Shown piece after piece: positions 37,351 to 45,378 of a stretch of 64,000 nucleotides of DNA (its first letter is position 1; every line of letters begins with the position of its first letter). A model generated the notes under the pieces. It did no database searches and was not told the origin of the DNA. It saw nothing but the letters and a program-made list of their open reading frames with translations. The translations under genes and the position numbers were made by a program. Origin of the DNA: Thermaurantimonas sp046299575 (GTDB taxonomy: Bacteria > Bacteroidota > Bacteroidia > Flavobacteriales > Schleiferiaceae); NCBI RefSeq assembly GCF_046299575.1, contig NZ_JBKBHX010000001.1, forward strand, positions 540,639-604,638, in the 5' to 3' direction.

Positions 37351-37560
37351 ATGCAATCGACAAATGTACTGAAACCCACAGTAGCAAAGCGCGACCGAAT
37401 AAAAACAGAGGTGGTAAAATGGCTTGCAGCCAAATACAAAGTGTCGAAAAACACCATCTACTGCATACTGCGGGGAGAGTTTAACAGCCCAATAGAAGAG
37501 GAAGTGCTTCGCGACTACAGGCTTAAGTATAATGAAATTAAAAAAGCTTTAAAGGTGTGA
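37351..37560 (+). CDS. Small phage HTH protein (Ner/repressor-like)
   Basis: The product has 69 aa from the ATG at 37351; the frame also extends leftwards into host DNA, so upstream starts are excluded. The sequence TEVVKWLAAKYKVSKNTIYCILRGEFNSPIEEEVLRDY reads as a helix-turn-helix with a conserved 'VSKNTIYCILRG' recognition region. In Mu the small Ner protein precedes A and controls early transcription; this gene is in the same place, 1 bp before the transposase gene. It starts only 26 bp from the phage end, which leaves no space for a phage-encoded promoter. Confidence 0.7.
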   Translation: MQSTNVLKPTVAKRDRIKTEVVKWLAAKYKVSKNTIYCILRGEFNSPIEEEVLRDYRLKYNEIKKALKV

Positions 37561-37561
37561 A

Positions 37562-39709
37562 ATGCACGCAATAAGTATTGATCATTGGCAATTACTAGGG
37601 TTCAAAAGCAGTACTGCCCGAAAATTAAAACAAAGAGGGCAGGCTGTGATGGTGAAAGACACGAATAAAAAGACCCTTATTCTGCTTGATAGCTTGCCTG
37701 AAAGGTACCAGCTGAAAATAAGGGAAAAGATTAGTGCTCTAAAAAGTGAGCACATGAATAGCCTGCAAAACACTGATGCAGGTTATGAGCAGCTAGTAGA
37801 TGCGGCCGTGGTAATGACGGCTGAGCATCTACGCATCAATGCCGGCTACATTACCAATGAGCTAGAGGAGTACATCATTAAAAACTACCCTCGATATACG
37901 ACATATTATGTTGAAAATCACTCGCTGGGAAGGCATCGCATAATAGGCTATGCCAAATTGTGCGCCCTTTCAGAGTTTGTACATGCCAGGTTTAAGCGCA
38001 TACAAAATATTGCGCGAAGTGAGCGCGAAGCAAAGCGATACAAGCGCTCCCTGGTAGCAAACCTTGCAGAGGCCATTGAGCTGATGCCTAGAGAATTTTT
38101 TTCAATAAAGATGCCTACAGGGCGCCGGCTGATAGATTGGCTCTATCAGCTAGAGGAAAGACAAGGCGAGGATATCAACTACATAAAACCCAAAAGGTCA
38201 AATAATAAAAACAGAAATAAGCTAACCGATGAGCAGAAGAGGGTAATCCAAGCCCTCTATGCTGATCCCATCGCAATTAGCATCGCTGATATATATAGAA
38301 AACTGCTAGAAATCGGCAAAAAAAACCGGTGGTGGCTAAAGGACGGGGAGTACACCCCCCCAACCTACCAGACGGTTTACATGTATCTACAAAGCGTGAA
38401 AAACTCCCTTAAAATAGAGCGCCACGGGCTGGTGTACCACAAGAACACCATGGTGCCCGAGGTGCAGCGCAGCTACCCTACCCGAAAAAATGCGATATGG
38501 GGTATAGATGGCACGGCACAAAACGAGTATGTACGCCACAATGGTAAGGTAAGGCAGTACGCGCACATAGTAAGTGTTTACGACTATGCATCCTTTAGAT
38601 TGCTCGACGTACAGGTGACCTTAGGGGCTAATGAACGTGCCGAGGTGCTGATACGCTGCCTAAAGAATGCCATAAAGGAATGTGGCTACAAGCCGCTATA
38701 CCTGCAGCTAGACAGAGGCCCTGGCTACAATGGGGTGAAGCAGTGGTGCGATGCGCACGACATCAGGGTGCTGCCTACCCAGGTAGGGCTGGCCCGGGCT
38801 AAGGTAGTAGAGCTATTGATAGGTCTGAAAAACCGACTGATAGACAAATACAGCGGAGCATGGTCAGGCAGCAACCGCACGGCACAGGCCGACGGCAGCC
38901 AGCCTGGTGAGAAGTACTTAGAAGCTGCAAAACGACGTGCCAGAGACTTCGCCATCGCTTCTGAGAGGCTTCGCACTGAGGTAATGGAGCAATGGAACCA
39001 TTACGTAATAGAAAGCCGAGAAGGCAAGCCCTGCGGCAAAACACCCACCGAACTGTGGAACGAGCTAGAAAGCGAAACGGCCAAGCTCAGCTATGCAGAC
39101 CTGGCCGAATACGGTACTACACACCACGTGCAGCTGACTACCAAGGGGGTAACTGTAAGCAGCAGAGGTGTGGAATACACCTATTTTCCGCCGGTTGAAA
39201 CAGAAGAGCAGCGCAGCAAAGCTGCAAAAATCTTTGAACAAATACCCTTACAAAGCGGCAAGCTTTCTAGAGTACGAGTACAAGTACTCGACTATGGCAA
39301 GCCTGCAGTAGTGTATAAAGACAATACCTTTTTGGGTATATGGCCATTAAAAGAGCGCATATCCATGATGCCAGGCGATAGCAAGCTGAACAACTACCTG
39401 CTGCTGCAAAAAGAAATTGCAAAAAATGCTTTGAAAAAAGTCAGTGAGCTGCGAGAGGAGCTAAACAGCAACCCGACGCTAAATGCCCTAAAGAGCGAAG
39501 CCATGACAGGGCGTAAGCGCATAGTGCCCTTGCTGGATAAGAGCGAACTGTTCTTGTACGAAATGGCCGAAAAAAGCGACGAAACAGATGCCATACTACT
39601 CGACCAGATGCAGACAGAGCTGCAGTACGAGGAGAGAGAGTATGTGCACCCTGTAACGGGCGAAATAAAAAAAGTGCGCATCCCAATCCAAAATAAACAC
39701 GACCTATGA
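37562..39709 (+). CDS. MuA-family DDE transposase
   Basis: The product has 715 aa. The N-terminal part (SIDHWQLLGFKSSTARKLKQRGQAVMVKD) is a MuA-type DNA-binding start. The rve/DDE core has the first Asp in AIWGIDGTAQNEY (about residue 316), the second in LYLQLDRGPGYNG (about 383) and the Glu in ARAKVVELLIGLKNR (about 416). A C-terminal Mu-transposase beta-barrel domain (GVTVSSRGVEYTYFPP) and a tail that should contact the MuB partner follow. It cuts and joins the phage ends in replicative transposition. The start is 1 bp after the HTH gene stop and it overlaps the next gene by 4 bp. Confidence 0.95.
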   Translation: MHAISIDHWQLLGFKSSTARKLKQRGQAVMVKDTNKKTLILLDSLPERYQLKIREKISALKSEHMNSLQNTDAGYEQLVDAAVVMTAEHLRINAGYITNELEEYIIKNYPRYTTYYVENHSLGRHRIIGYAKLCALSEFVHARFKRIQNIARSEREAKRYKRSLVANLAEAIELMPREFFSIKMPTGRRLIDWLYQLEERQGEDINYIKPKRSNNKNRNKLTDEQKRVIQALYADPIAISIADIYRKLLEIGKKNRWWLKDGEYTPPTYQTVYMYLQSVKNSLKIERHGLVYHKNTMVPEVQRSYPTRKNAIWGIDGTAQNEYVRHNGKVRQYAHIVSVYDYASFRLLDVQVTLGANERAEVLIRCLKNAIKECGYKPLYLQLDRGPGYNGVKQWCDAHDIRVLPTQVGLARAKVVELLIGLKNRLIDKYSGAWSGSNRTAQADGSQPGEKYLEAAKRRARDFAIASERLRTEVMEQWNHYVIESREGKPCGKTPTELWNELESETAKLSYADLAEYGTTHHVQLTTKGVTVSSRGVEYTYFPPVETEEQRSKAAKIFEQIPLQSGKLSRVRVQVLDYGKPAVVYKDNTFLGIWPLKERISMMPGDSKLNNYLLLQKEIAKNALKKVSELREELNSNPTLNALKSEAMTGRKRIVPLLDKSELFLYEMAEKSDETDAILLDQMQTELQYEEREYVHPVTGEIKKVRIPIQNKHDL

Positions 39710-40662
39710 AAGCAGAAATTAGCCCTCTACAAGAGGCCTTCAGAAACAAGCTTCTGGCCCTAAAAGAGTCAAAAAATCTCAAGAACAATGAGTTAGCATC
39801 AATCACAGGGCGTAGCGAGAGCGTAATCAGCGAGCTGCTGAACGGCAAAAGAGCCTTTGCCGATACGCTGATACAGAGTATGATGGCGCGCCTGGCCGAC
39901 TACATGGCCGAATACAACCTCGTGCCTGTGCGACAATACCAGGTGATGCAGCAGATCGCAGCTAAATGCAAGCAGCAGAGCGATATACGCCTGCTGGTGG
40001 GCAATACCGGCATCGGTAAGACCGTATGTATGAAGCGCTTTGCCAGCCAAGAGCCAGCCGTGTACTACATAAAGATATTTAAAACCTATACCTGGCATAA
40101 ATTTCTACTGGAGATATGCCGTGTAATGGGCATACAGGTGCGCGAGGGCGTAGGCAGCACTACCCTGCTAGAGCAAATCATCGAAAAAGTAGAGCAAATA
40201 AGCGGTGAAAAGCCCTTGCTTATAATCGATGAGGCTGAAATACTCAATCAGGCCATCTGGAAACAAATCAAGAATCTCTATACAGCCACCGAAGGCCTCT
40301 TAGGCATACTGATCGTAGGCATCAGCTCGGTAAAGAAGCAACTGGCCCAGTGGGCAGGCCTACAGATACTGCCAGCAGCCGAGCAGGCAACTGCCACCCT
40401 AGAGCAATTCAGACCCATAAAAGAAGACAACAACATATTTACCACCTTCGTACGCCGGCTAAAGGTACTGCAGATCGATAGTCCTAAAGGTGAGGATATT
40501 GCTTTCTTCTGCCAGGCTAAAGGCATCAAAAACCAAAAAGTAATACAGCTGGCCGCCTCACACTGGTGGAACTACGCCATGGCCGACTCCACCATCAAAG
40601 CACTAATAGCATCAGGGGTAGATCTTGACAAAATCACCCAAGAAGAATTTAATATGATTTAA
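39706..40662 (+). CDS. MuB-like AAA+ ATPase, transposition target selector
   Basis: The product has 318 aa. An N-terminal HTH (NNELASITGRSESVISELLNGKRAF, about 25-50) is followed by an AAA+ ATPase: Walker A LLVGNTGIGKTVCMKRF (about 97-113), Walker B EKPLLIIDEAEIL (about 170), sensor region GILIVGISSVKKQL. MuB coats target DNA, activates MuA and gives target immunity. The HTH-plus-ATPase layout is the same as in Mu. It overlaps the transposase gene by 4 bp (ATGA). Confidence 0.93.
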   Translation: MKAEISPLQEAFRNKLLALKESKNLKNNELASITGRSESVISELLNGKRAFADTLIQSMMARLADYMAEYNLVPVRQYQVMQQIAAKCKQQSDIRLLVGNTGIGKTVCMKRFASQEPAVYYIKIFKTYTWHKFLLEICRVMGIQVREGVGSTTLLEQIIEKVEQISGEKPLLIIDEAEILNQAIWKQIKNLYTATEGLLGILIVGISSVKKQLAQWAGLQILPAAEQATATLEQFRPIKEDNNIFTTFVRRLKVLQIDSPKGEDIAFFCQAKGIKNQKVIQLAASHWWNYAMADSTIKALIASGVDLDKITQEEFNMI

Positions 40663-40663
40663 C

Positions 40664-40849
40664 ATGCAAGAAATTGAAAAATACGATTACGCCATAGCAG
40701 GCATACACTGCAGAATACGAAACTACAGCGTAAATATAAAAGAAAACACTCTTATCATATACAGCTGCAAAATTACACTTTTTAAACGAAAAATACTACA
40801 CATACTCCACTATAGGAATTCACAAAGCGCATTAAATAAATCACCATGA
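40664..40849 (+). CDS. Small phage protein, unknown
   Basis: The product has 61 aa and no family is recognised. It begins QEIEKYDYAIAGIHCRIRNY and has a short strand-like core. It starts 1 bp after the MuB-like stop and overlaps the GemA start by 4 bp, which supports it being translated. Confidence 0.5.
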   Translation: MQEIEKYDYAIAGIHCRIRNYSVNIKENTLIIYSCKITLFKRKILHILHYRNSQSALNKSP

Positions 40850-41253
40850 AACCAACAGCGGAACAAATCAGAAAATTGCACACCCTCATGCGAAGGCTAC
40901 AAATCGACACTAAAGAGGGCAAGCGGAAGCTGATAGCACAAATCAGCAACAACAGGACCACAAGCGCAAAACAGCTCACCACCGAAGAGTATGTAAAGCT
41001 CATAAGCCTGCTGACCATGACGCTACAGAAGAACCCACAGTATCTCGAAAATAAAATGAGATGGAAACTCGTCTTTACCTTCAGAGATAAGGGCTTCAGA
41101 AATCAAGACGGTAGCATTGACTTTGAGAAAATACACAACTACTGCCTAAACCACTGGAAGAAAGACATAAACAACATGAGCACAAATGAGCTCAGAAAGT
41201 ACATAAGTGTAGTAAGCAAATGGAAAAACAAAGAACAATGCCAAAAAGAATAA
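40846..41253 (+). CDS. GemA-like phage regulator (Mu gp16, DUF1018)
   Basis: The product has 135 aa. TAEQIRKLHTLMRRLQIDTKEGKRKLIAQISNNRTTSAKQLTTEEYVKLISLL matches the family pattern (IH.L...L..d...r..l......S..elt..E...li..L) in its 20-residue pieces and order. In Mu GemA affects host gene expression and DNA supercoiling. Its position shortly after the MuB-like gene agrees with early regions of other Mu-like phages. Confidence 0.75.
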   Translation: MKPTAEQIRKLHTLMRRLQIDTKEGKRKLIAQISNNRTTSAKQLTTEEYVKLISLLTMTLQKNPQYLENKMRWKLVFTFRDKGFRNQDGSIDFEKIHNYCLNHWKKDINNMSTNELRKYISVVSKWKNKEQCQKE

Positions 41254-41447
41254 AAGACCCCAAACTGATTGAAGCAAAAAAAAGACTTCGCGAAAACATT
41301 CGCAAGGAATTTTTTGAGCTGATAAACGACGGGCGAACTATAGACTACGCCTTGTCGAAGCTGTCTGATAAATATGCCTACAGCAAGCTAACAATCTATC
41401 AAATGATAAAAAGATTCGGAATCTATAAAATAGACAACTATGAATAA
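41238..41447 (+). CDS. Small HTH protein (Mor-like?)
   Basis: I prefer the ATG at 41238 (PKRIKDPKLIEAKKRLREN, 69 aa) over 41220. The C-terminal half, TIDYALSKLSDKYAYSKLTIYQMIKRFGIYK, looks like a helix-turn-helix similar in design to Mor/C activators of Mu-like phages but shorter. It overlaps the GemA-like gene by 16 bp and the next gene by 8 bp. It is a candidate for the activator of the late promoters near 50249 and 50371; that link is inference. Confidence 0.55.
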   Translation: MPKRIKDPKLIEAKKRLRENIRKEFFELINDGRTIDYALSKLSDKYAYSKLTIYQMIKRFGIYKIDNYE

Positions 41448-41649
41448 ACTAAGAAACTACATTCTCGGAAAACTGCTCAGACAAGTTTTCAGGACGATAG
41501 ACTGTAAAATACACTACTACACACTAAGCCAAAATGTGGTAAAAGAAGACACACAAAGGTTTATCGACTACCAGAAAAAAATAAACCTTTTGAGAGATGT
41601 AAAAAGAGAAATAATCGAACAATATAAAATAAATCTAAAAACACAATAA
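41440..41649 (+). CDS. Small basic phage protein, unknown
   Basis: The product has 69 aa (NKLRNYILGKLLRQVFRTID...). It is basic and predicted helical. No family is recognised. It is packed between overlapping neighbours of the early operon. Confidence 0.45.
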   Translation: MNKLRNYILGKLLRQVFRTIDCKIHYYTLSQNVVKEDTQRFIDYQKKINLLRDVKREIIEQYKINLKTQ

Positions 41650-41650
41650 G

Positions 41651-42301
41651 ATGAAAAATATCGAACTTAACGAACAAGAATATGAAGAATTCCTTCGCTA
41701 TAAACGAGAAAAGCAGGAATTGGAAAAAAAACAGCGACAAGAAGAGGAGAAAAAAATTTACCGAAACATAGTGGACGAAACGGTAGAAAAATTTTTTCCC
41801 GTATTGCAGAATATAAGCAAAAACATGGCCGAGGAGAAGAAAAAAATCATAAAAGAATTTGAATCGGCTATAGAGCTGAAGAAGAAAATCTTTGAAATCG
41901 AATCGACACAGCAGAGCCACACCTTTACCAACAGCGATGGCACCAAGCGCATCACCATAGGAGTATATCAAACAGATGCATATCGAGATACAGTAAACGA
42001 AGGCATCGAAATGGTGCGCAATAGCATCATTAACCTTGCAAAAGACAAAGAATCAAAGCTGCTAGTAGAGGCTATACTGAAGCTACTGAGCAAAGACACA
42101 AAAGGCAATTTAAAAGCCAGCAGGGTATTGCAGCTGTACAATTTAGCACAAAAAATCGGCAACAAAGAGCTGATGGAAGGGGTACGAATCATACAAGAAA
42201 GCTACCAACCCATCACCACCAAAACATATATAAGAGCCGAATACAAAGACACTGATGGAAAATGGAACAACATACCCCTGGGAATGACCGAAGCCGACTA
42301 A
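41651..42301 (+). CDS. Coiled-coil phage protein, unknown
   Basis: The product has 216 aa. Residues about 5-85 are a highly charged coiled coil (YEEFLRYKREKQELEKKQRQ...). The C-terminal 130 residues are globular, with ITIGVYQTDAYRDTVNEGIEMV and KASRVLQLYNLAQKIGNKEL. No family is recognised. A replication-accessory role is possible because it overlaps the DnaB gene by 40 bp. Confidence 0.5.
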   Translation: MKNIELNEQEYEEFLRYKREKQELEKKQRQEEEKKIYRNIVDETVEKFFPVLQNISKNMAEEKKKIIKEFESAIELKKKIFEIESTQQSHTFTNSDGTKRITIGVYQTDAYRDTVNEGIEMVRNSIINLAKDKESKLLVEAILKLLSKDTKGNLKASRVLQLYNLAQKIGNKELMEGVRIIQESYQPITTKTYIRAEYKDTDGKWNNIPLGMTEAD

Positions 42302-43620
42302 AAAAGGCAGAGGCTCAAGAGGAATTTATTTACAACATCGAAGCAGAGCAAGCTGTACTATCAGCGCTACTGATCGATAGCAGTGCCCCCGAGGCTGTAG
42401 CCGACCAGCTAAGCCCGGAGGTCTTCTATGATCGAAGGCACCAGGTAATTTACCAGGTCATAGAAGAGCTCTACCAGCAGGGCAAAGCTATTGATATTAT
42501 CAGCGTTAATCATCAGCTGCAGAAAAAAAAGCTGCAAAAAATCGCTGAGGCACCTGCCTACTTAGTAATCTTAGCACAAAAAGTATTTTCAACAGCTTAT
42601 TTAGAATACCATGCAAAAATACTACTCGAATCATATTTCAGAAGACAAATATACAAAGCAGGGAGCCTGCTGATGCAAAAGGCCTATGAGGCTGATATCG
42701 ACGCCATCGATGTACTAAACGACGCTACAAAAATCATCAACGATACAGTAGAAAAAAGAATAGAAAATAACATAAAAAGGCTAAGCAAAGAACTCTACCC
42801 GGCGCTTAAGCAGCTGCAAGTAGACAGGCAGGCCCTACCTACAGGCCTACCCGAGCTCGACAAGCTCCTCAATGGAGGATTTAAGGCGGGGGAGCTCTAT
42901 GTACTGGCAGCTCGCCCATCGATGGGCAAGACGGCCATGATGCTCACCTTTGCACTACACCTAGCCATAGAGCATGCGGCAGCAGTGCTGATCTTCAGCC
43001 TAGAGATGACCGTATATCAAATCATACAGCGGCTGGTGAGCATGCAATGCCATATATCTGTACAGCATCTATATAATAGCAAGCTTACAAACGAATTTAT
43101 ACATAAACTGAATGGAATAAAAAAATTAGAAAACGCAGAAATATACATAGACGACACCTCCTCGCTGCACATTAAGGAGCTGAGGGCCAAAGCCAGAAAA
43201 ATGCACAAGAAGCATGCTATAGGATGCATAATGGTGGACTATCTGCAGCTGTGCGATGGGGGCAACGGCAAAAACACACTACGAGAGCAAGAAATAGCCA
43301 CGATAAGCAAAGACCTGAAAAGCATAGCAAAGGAGCTGAATGTGCCAGTGATAGTGCTCTCGCAGCTGAACCGGTCGGTTGAAACGCGGCAGGGCTCAAA
43401 GCGACCTGTGCTGAGCGACCTGAGAGAATCGGGAGCTATAGAGCAAGATGCCGATGTGGTATTTTTTCTCTACAGGCCCGAGTACTATGGCTATACCAGC
43501 TGGGAAGATAGCACACCCTGCCAAGGGCAGGCAGAGCTGATAGTAAGTAAAAACCGCAACGGCTCTACTGGGGCAGTGCGCATGCATTATCACAAAGAGT
43601 ACACACTATTTAGCTGTTAA
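42262..43620 (+). CDS. Phage-encoded DnaB-like replicative helicase
   Basis: The product has 452 aa, full length for DnaB. The N-terminal domain has NIEAEQAVLSALLIDSSAPEA and FYDRRHQVIYQVIEELYQQGKAIDIISV. The RecA-like domain has Walker A VLAARPSMGKTAMML, EMTVYQIIQRLVSM, Walker B IGCIMVDYLQL and arginine-finger-region SQLNRSVETRQGSKRPVLSDLRESGAIEQDADVVFFLYRPEYY in family order. The start at 42262 lies within the preceding gene; no later ATG is in frame before the conserved N-terminus. DnaB unwinds DNA at the fork. Mu recruits the host helicase instead, so this gene is unusual in a transposable phage. Confidence 0.92.
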   Translation: MEQHTPGNDRSRLKKAEAQEEFIYNIEAEQAVLSALLIDSSAPEAVADQLSPEVFYDRRHQVIYQVIEELYQQGKAIDIISVNHQLQKKKLQKIAEAPAYLVILAQKVFSTAYLEYHAKILLESYFRRQIYKAGSLLMQKAYEADIDAIDVLNDATKIINDTVEKRIENNIKRLSKELYPALKQLQVDRQALPTGLPELDKLLNGGFKAGELYVLAARPSMGKTAMMLTFALHLAIEHAAAVLIFSLEMTVYQIIQRLVSMQCHISVQHLYNSKLTNEFIHKLNGIKKLENAEIYIDDTSSLHIKELRAKARKMHKKHAIGCIMVDYLQLCDGGNGKNTLREQEIATISKDLKSIAKELNVPVIVLSQLNRSVETRQGSKRPVLSDLRESGAIEQDADVVFFLYRPEYYGYTSWEDSTPCQGQAELIVSKNRNGSTGAVRMHYHKEYTLFSC

Positions 43621-43628
43621 ACACTGAT

Positions 43629-44174
43629 ATGAAAACCAATTACATCTTACTAAGCCACAAGCCGACAAATGAGGCTGAGAAGTGCCAGATAGAGCAACTA
43701 TCTGGATCTACGCCCACGCAGGTGGTACATACCAGCACCCCAAGCCACATCAGGCAGCAGGTGCAAGAGTGCCAATACCTACTGCTGCTGCCCTTTTATC
43801 GCTTTCACGAGACGGCTGTTTTTGCCAGATTTACTGCCATTGAGCTCGGCAAGACCATCAGACGGCTGCAAGAGCCTGACCTAATTGCTCTGATTGAGGT
43901 GATAAAGACGCATCTGCCACACTACCAGCAGGTGAGCTCATCGAGGGCATCTGCTGTAGCTGATCGCAAAATAGCCAGCTATATATTATACCACTATACG
44001 CACATGAGCCTTCGACAAATCGCGCAGATCATACCTCTAAGTGTAGCCACAATAGGCTACTACGTGCGCGAAGTAAACCATAGCCAACACTATGACCCAG
44101 AGCTCTACAGAAGGCTCAAAGAGGTAATTCAGCAAATAGAAAAAACTATAAATACCCATGAGAGCAGAGATTAA
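43629..44174 (+). CDS. Phage protein with DnaA domain IV-like C-terminal HTH
   Basis: The product has 181 aa. The N-terminal 95 residues (ILLSHKPTNEAEKCQIEQLSG ... ECQYLLLLPFYRFHETAVFARFTAIELGKTI) may be a small alpha/beta domain. A short linker leads to ADRKIASYILYHYTHMSLRQIAQIIPLSVATIGYYVREV. Its order (R..A.Y....t..SL..I........t...........) resembles the DnaA C-terminal DNA-binding domain. It lies 8 bp after dnaB. A role in loading the phage helicase or in transcription control is inferred from the neighbour and the HTH. Confidence 0.55.
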   Translation: MKTNYILLSHKPTNEAEKCQIEQLSGSTPTQVVHTSTPSHIRQQVQECQYLLLLPFYRFHETAVFARFTAIELGKTIRRLQEPDLIALIEVIKTHLPHYQQVSSSRASAVADRKIASYILYHYTHMSLRQIAQIIPLSVATIGYYVREVNHSQHYDPELYRRLKEVIQQIEKTINTHESRD

Positions 44175-44685
44175 ATCACATTTTAACGGGCCTTACTTAG
44201 AAGTAACCCCAGAGACTGACGCCGAAAAGGCTTGGATGGACGACTTTAAAAAAACCAGAAAAAATAGGAAAATACTGGTACATTTTGGTCGTGGTAAGAT
44301 GCGCGTATTTGACCGCACTAAAGTCGAAGAGAGTATATTTCAAACTTTATTTCCATCATTAAAATTAAGAGCAAGAATAAAAAAAATAAACAAATTATCA
44401 TCTGCGTCCTATATAATATACATTAATCCCTCAAGCTTTGCGATAGTGGAATATGATAAAAGATATGTGATCGAGTGCAGAATAGTCGAAGGTATTATGA
44501 GTGATCTATCGTTTTTACTCGCATTTACCTATATAAATATGCCAAATGTAAATGCTATCTACAGCACGGAACACAAGGCGTGGAGGATTCACTTTTCGGC
44601 ACAAAATAAGACGGTGTACTACCGAAGGGTGCGCGTTTATAAATCAGAGAGGGAATTACATGTAATAGCAAACAAATGTAAATAA
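44158..44685 (+). CDS. Phage protein, unknown (last gene of the early block)
   Basis: The product has 175 aa and no family is recognised. Its N-terminus (AEIKSHFNGPYLEVTPETDA) and middle (ILVHFGRGKMRVFDRTKVEES) are globular. The rest alternates strands and helices and has AT-rich codons unlike dnaB. It overlaps the preceding gene by 17 bp and is followed by the convergent head operon. A late activator or an immunity function are possible but unproved. Confidence 0.5.
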   Translation: MRAEIKSHFNGPYLEVTPETDAEKAWMDDFKKTRKNRKILVHFGRGKMRVFDRTKVEESIFQTLFPSLKLRARIKKINKLSSASYIIYINPSSFAIVEYDKRYVIECRIVEGIMSDLSFLLAFTYINMPNVNAIYSTEHKAWRIHFSAQNKTVYYRRVRVYKSERELHVIANKCK

Positions 44686-44750
44686 AAAAGCCCTCACTCA
44701 TCGGATTTTTTATACCTAAGTAGGTATCATTGGTACCAAGATATGAGGGC
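44684..44750 (-). terminator. Terminator of the minus-strand head operon
   Basis: On the minus strand GCCCTCA (44744-44750) pairs with TGAGGGC (44690-44696), followed by TTTTTTATTT. The long loop contains a second hairpin ATACCT/AGGTAT. There is no T run in the plus direction, so it acts one way only. Confidence 0.65.
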
Positions 44751-44788
44751 ATACAAAGGTAAAGAAAAAAATGGATACTGAAAAAAAA

Positions 44789-45307
44789 TTACCGAGGCGA
44801 GAGCAAGGAAGCGATGACCTGGTGGAGCAGGTCGGTGATAGACTGCTCCAGGGTGAAGGAAGGGCCGATAAACTTGCGCTGGGGGATGACGGTGCGCCTG
44901 AGGCGGCCGGCATCGGTGGCGCCATAGTTGTGCACGGGTGCATAGTTAAAGCCAGACGGGCTAAAGGCTTCGGCATAGATGGTAACGGAGCCGGGTTGGT
45001 CGAGGCGGTAGGCTGGGGATTCGCCCAGGTCACCGGTAGAGCCGGTGAGTATCTTGCGGGTGCGAGCGGCACCTTTGGTGCGGGGGTCGAGCCGGCGCTT
45101 CACTTCGGGCCAGGGCTCAAAGGAGCGATCGGTGAAGCCCTCGTCGTGAAAGTTTTTTTTAAAGAAGTCAACAGCCAGCTTGCCAGCGGTGGTGGGTAGC
45201 TGATCGCTTAGCTGGCGCTGGATGTCGGCAGATATTTTATCAAAATCGAAGGGTAGCACAGGGCAAAAAATGATTATATTAGCGGCATAAAACGTCGGCA
45301 ATTTCAT
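44789..45307 (-). CDS. Phage virion morphogenesis protein (Mu gpG-like tail completion)
   Basis: The open frame starts at 45340. The ATG at 45307 (KLPTFYAANII) or a GTG at 45259 (VLPFDFDKISADIQ) fit better, because family members begin close to the 'F..I...L' helix. I list 45307, with the start uncertain. Family features are FFKKNFHDEGFTDRSFEPWPEVKRR, RKILTGSTGDLGESPAYR and YAPVHNYG, then an RKFIGPS-type C-terminus (IPQRKFIGPSFTLEQSI). Such proteins join head and tail. It is the last gene of the minus-strand head operon, 38 bp after the MuF gene. Confidence 0.75.
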   Translation of the reverse strand: MKLPTFYAANIIIFCPVLPFDFDKISADIQRQLSDQLPTTAGKLAVDFFKKNFHDEGFTDRSFEPWPEVKRRLDPRTKGAARTRKILTGSTGDLGESPAYRLDQPGSVTIYAEAFSPSGFNYAPVHNYGATDAGRLRRTVIPQRKFIGPSFTLEQSITDLLHQVIASLLSPR

Positions 45308-45352
45308 AGATAGGTGCGTGTATAGGCCGGGGTTGCGCACCCTGGCGCCCGG

Positions 45353-45377
45353 GCCCGCTCAGTGCGGGCTTTTTTTA
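45353..45377 (+). terminator. Plus-direction terminator inside the head operon gap
   Basis: GCCCGC-TCAGT-GCGGGC followed by eight bases of which seven are T reads as a strong terminator only on the plus strand. It lies in the 38-bp gap between the gpG-like and MuF genes, both of which are on the minus strand. Early plus-strand transcripts not stopped before 44789 would end here. Confidence 0.75.
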
Positions 45378-45378
45378 T

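Noticed and set aside
45310..45360. GCGCCAGGG on the minus strand near the MuF gene as a third structured element
   Set aside because: It has only the opening 9-mer; the closing GGCGCCC-AAT border is not at the right distance, and the sequence is explained by the adjacent terminator.
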